Source: Bacteroides sp.
Lineage (GTDB): Bacteria; Bacteroidota; Bacteroidia; Bacteroidales; Bacteroidaceae
Reading direction: 5' to 3'
NCBI GenBank assembly: GCA_019412865.1
Contig: DXOJ01000231.1
Span: 1-7,933, forward strand
DNA: 7,933 nt
In this document: piece by piece, positions 7,376 to 7,933 of the stretch
Position numbering within the stretch: position 1 is the first letter of the stretch
How the letters are laid out: each line of letters starts with the position of its first letter
Notes under the pieces: model-generated
What the model saw: the letters and a program-made list of their open reading frames with translations, nothing else
The model's database searches: none
What the model was told of the DNA's origin: nothing
Program-made: the position numbers and the translations under genes

Positions 7376-7406
7376 CAAAGGTCTGATAAAAAATATATAA
7401 TCCAAC
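7376..7406 (-). promoter_or_regulatory. Bacteroides-type promoter for the small HTH-like gene
   Basis: On the minus strand, GTTG (7403-7406) is followed after exactly 19 nt by GACCTTTG (7376-7383). This agrees with the Bacteroides -33 TTG and -7 TAnnTTTG elements and their usual 19-21 nt spacing, with the first base of TA changed. The spacer is almost all A and T. Transcription would begin near 7370, leaving a leader of about 20 nt before the ATG at 7347. It decides the start codon, since the longer GTG-initiated frame begins upstream of it. Confidence 0.6.
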
Positions 7407-7443
7407 TCTCATTTTTGCGATAGCTGGAATAAAATACATTTCG

Positions 7444-7451
7444 CACCTTTG
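7444..7451 (+). promoter_or_regulatory. Possible -7 box for the divergent DUF4373-like gene
   Basis: CACCTTTG followed by C resembles the Bacteroides -7 element (TAnnTTTG, often ending CTTTGC), with C in place of the first T. The start codon at 7500 is about 48 nt downstream. The only good upstream TTTG (7414-7417) is 26 nt away, longer than the usual 19-21. A weaker choice, TACATTTC at 7435-7442, is 17 nt from that TTTG. Transcription is expected from this gap, but the exact boxes are uncertain. Confidence 0.35.
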
Positions 7452-7499
7452 CGCCCCGGAAGTATTAAATGTGGAATAATGAATAAATGATGATTGAAA

Positions 7500-7933
7500 A
7501 TGAAGAAAGATCAGTATTTCAATTTGGAGGTAAATTTGTTGAATGACGACAATATTGCCAGTATGATGTCGGAGATGAATGCTGCGGAAGCACTCGGAAT
7601 TTATGTGATGTTGCTGTTGCATCTGCGCACTAAAGATGCTTACGAGGCGTCGTGCAAACCGGTTTTACTGAAGGCTATGGCCCGGCGGTATGATATGGAT
7701 GAAGTGGCGGTGGAGCGGGTGCTTCGCGAATTCGATCTCTTCGAAGTGGATGAGGAACGGCAGATGTTTCGTTCTTCCTACTTGGATAGGGTGATGAAAA
7801 GCTTGGAAGAGAAGCGGAAAACGAATAGCGAAAACGGTAAAAAAGGAGGGCGTCCGAAAAAGGTGGTAGAACGTGCTGAAACGCCCGTCGATAAAGGGAG
7901 AAAAGCCAATGAAAACCAGAAGAGTAGAGAAGA
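7500..7933 (+). CDS. DUF4373-like (Lin1244/Lin1753 N-terminal) protein, 3' end beyond the window
   Basis: The first 144 codons of a gene that is still open at the window edge. The start ATG at 7500 opens MKKDQYFNLEVNLLNDDNIASMM, followed by NAAEALGIYVMLLLHLR (27-43), the hallmark of the Lin1244/Lin1753-like N-terminal domain: an aromatic start, an acidic residue before a short helix, then a hydrophobic helix around G-I-Y. Residues 55-100 (LLKAMARRYDMDEVAVERVLREFDLFEVDE and onward) form a winged-helix-like segment. A basic, low-complexity linker follows, with an AT-hook-like core, KKGGRPKK, at 114-121. The family occurs in phage and mobile-element replication modules and beside Bacteroides surface-glycan loci; a DNA-binding or replication-accessory role is likely but unproven. 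It is transcribed away from the glycan genes. A 19-codon out-of-frame ATG reading at 7487 overlaps its start and is not credible as a gene. Confidence 0.8.
   Translation, partial: MKKDQYFNLEVNLLNDDNIASMMSEMNAAEALGIYVMLLLHLRTKDAYEASCKPVLLKAMARRYDMDEVAVERVLREFDLFEVDEERQMFRSSYLDRVMKSLEEKRKTNSENGKKGGRPKKVVERAETPVDKGRKANENQKSRE

Noticed and set aside
7347..7446. Extension of the small HTH-like gene to a GTG at 7446
   Set aside because: The extension covers a good promoter (7376-7406) and would add residues with no structure typical of an HTH protein. The ATG at 7347 is preferred.
6935..7499. An invertible promoter of the kind found at Bacteroides capsule loci
   Set aside because: I looked for a pair of inverted repeats separated by a promoter-sized segment and for an adjacent invertase and found neither. 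The dyads seen have centres of only 1 and 3 nt.
7362..7622. An 86-codon open frame on the minus strand opposite the DUF4373-like gene
   Set aside because: It overlaps the start of a better supported gene, and its product (many His, Gln and Ile) has no domain.

Overview
The window looks like a chromosomal glycan-assembly locus from a Bacteroides-type organism (Bacteroides, Phocaeicola or Parabacteroides). Three things suggest this: TAnnTTTG-like promoter boxes instead of a TATAAT -10, start codons without a clear Shine-Dalgarno sequence, and gene families typical of gut Bacteroidales capsule or exopolysaccharide loci. The species cannot be named from the sequence alone.

Positions 32-6934 hold six tightly spaced genes, all on the minus strand, so the operon reads from right to left. 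In order of transcription they are: a GT-B (GT4-like) glycosyltransferase (6934-5819), a GT2 family (GT-A) glycosyltransferase (5779-4832), a Wzx/WzxC-type flippase of the MOP superfamily (4814-3360), a GT-D fold (DUF1792/SP_1767-type) glycosyltransferase (3357-2446), a GT4 glycosyltransferase (start most likely 2379, end 1255) and a second canonical GT4 glycosyltransferase (1183-32). The gaps are 2 to 75 nt, which fits one transcript. Five transferases would build an oligosaccharide on a lipid carrier at the inner face of the inner membrane, and the flippase would turn it to the periplasm. No initiating sugar-phosphate transferase, Wzy polymerase, export/chain-length gene or UpxY/UpxZ regulator is visible, so the window is only part of the locus. 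The unit built could be a capsule, an exopolysaccharide, an O-antigen-like chain or a protein-linked glycan.

Positions 6935-7008 form a compact control region. Two abutting perfect dyads lie there, and one contains a full TAnnTTTG box reading into the operon. Upstream, 7347-7009 on the minus strand encodes a 112-residue protein with a possible helix-turn-helix. It has its own well-spaced Bacteroides-type promoter (GTTG, 19 nt, GACCTTTG), which also decides its start codon.

From 7500 to the window end, on the plus strand and divergent from the rest, is the first 144 codons of a gene whose product resembles the Lin1244/Lin1753 N-terminal (DUF4373) family seen in phage and mobile-element replication modules. 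It marks the edge of the glycan locus.

Base composition is patchy. The GT-D and flippase genes are clearly richer in G+C than the GT2 gene, the last GT4 gene and the small regulator-like gene, as expected of a locus assembled by exchange of cassettes. I see no RNA genes, CRISPR array, insertion sequence or intact prophage. The window reads mainly as a recognisable glycan locus; the most unusual parts are the double-dyad control region with its adjacent small HTH-like gene, and the GT-D enzyme.
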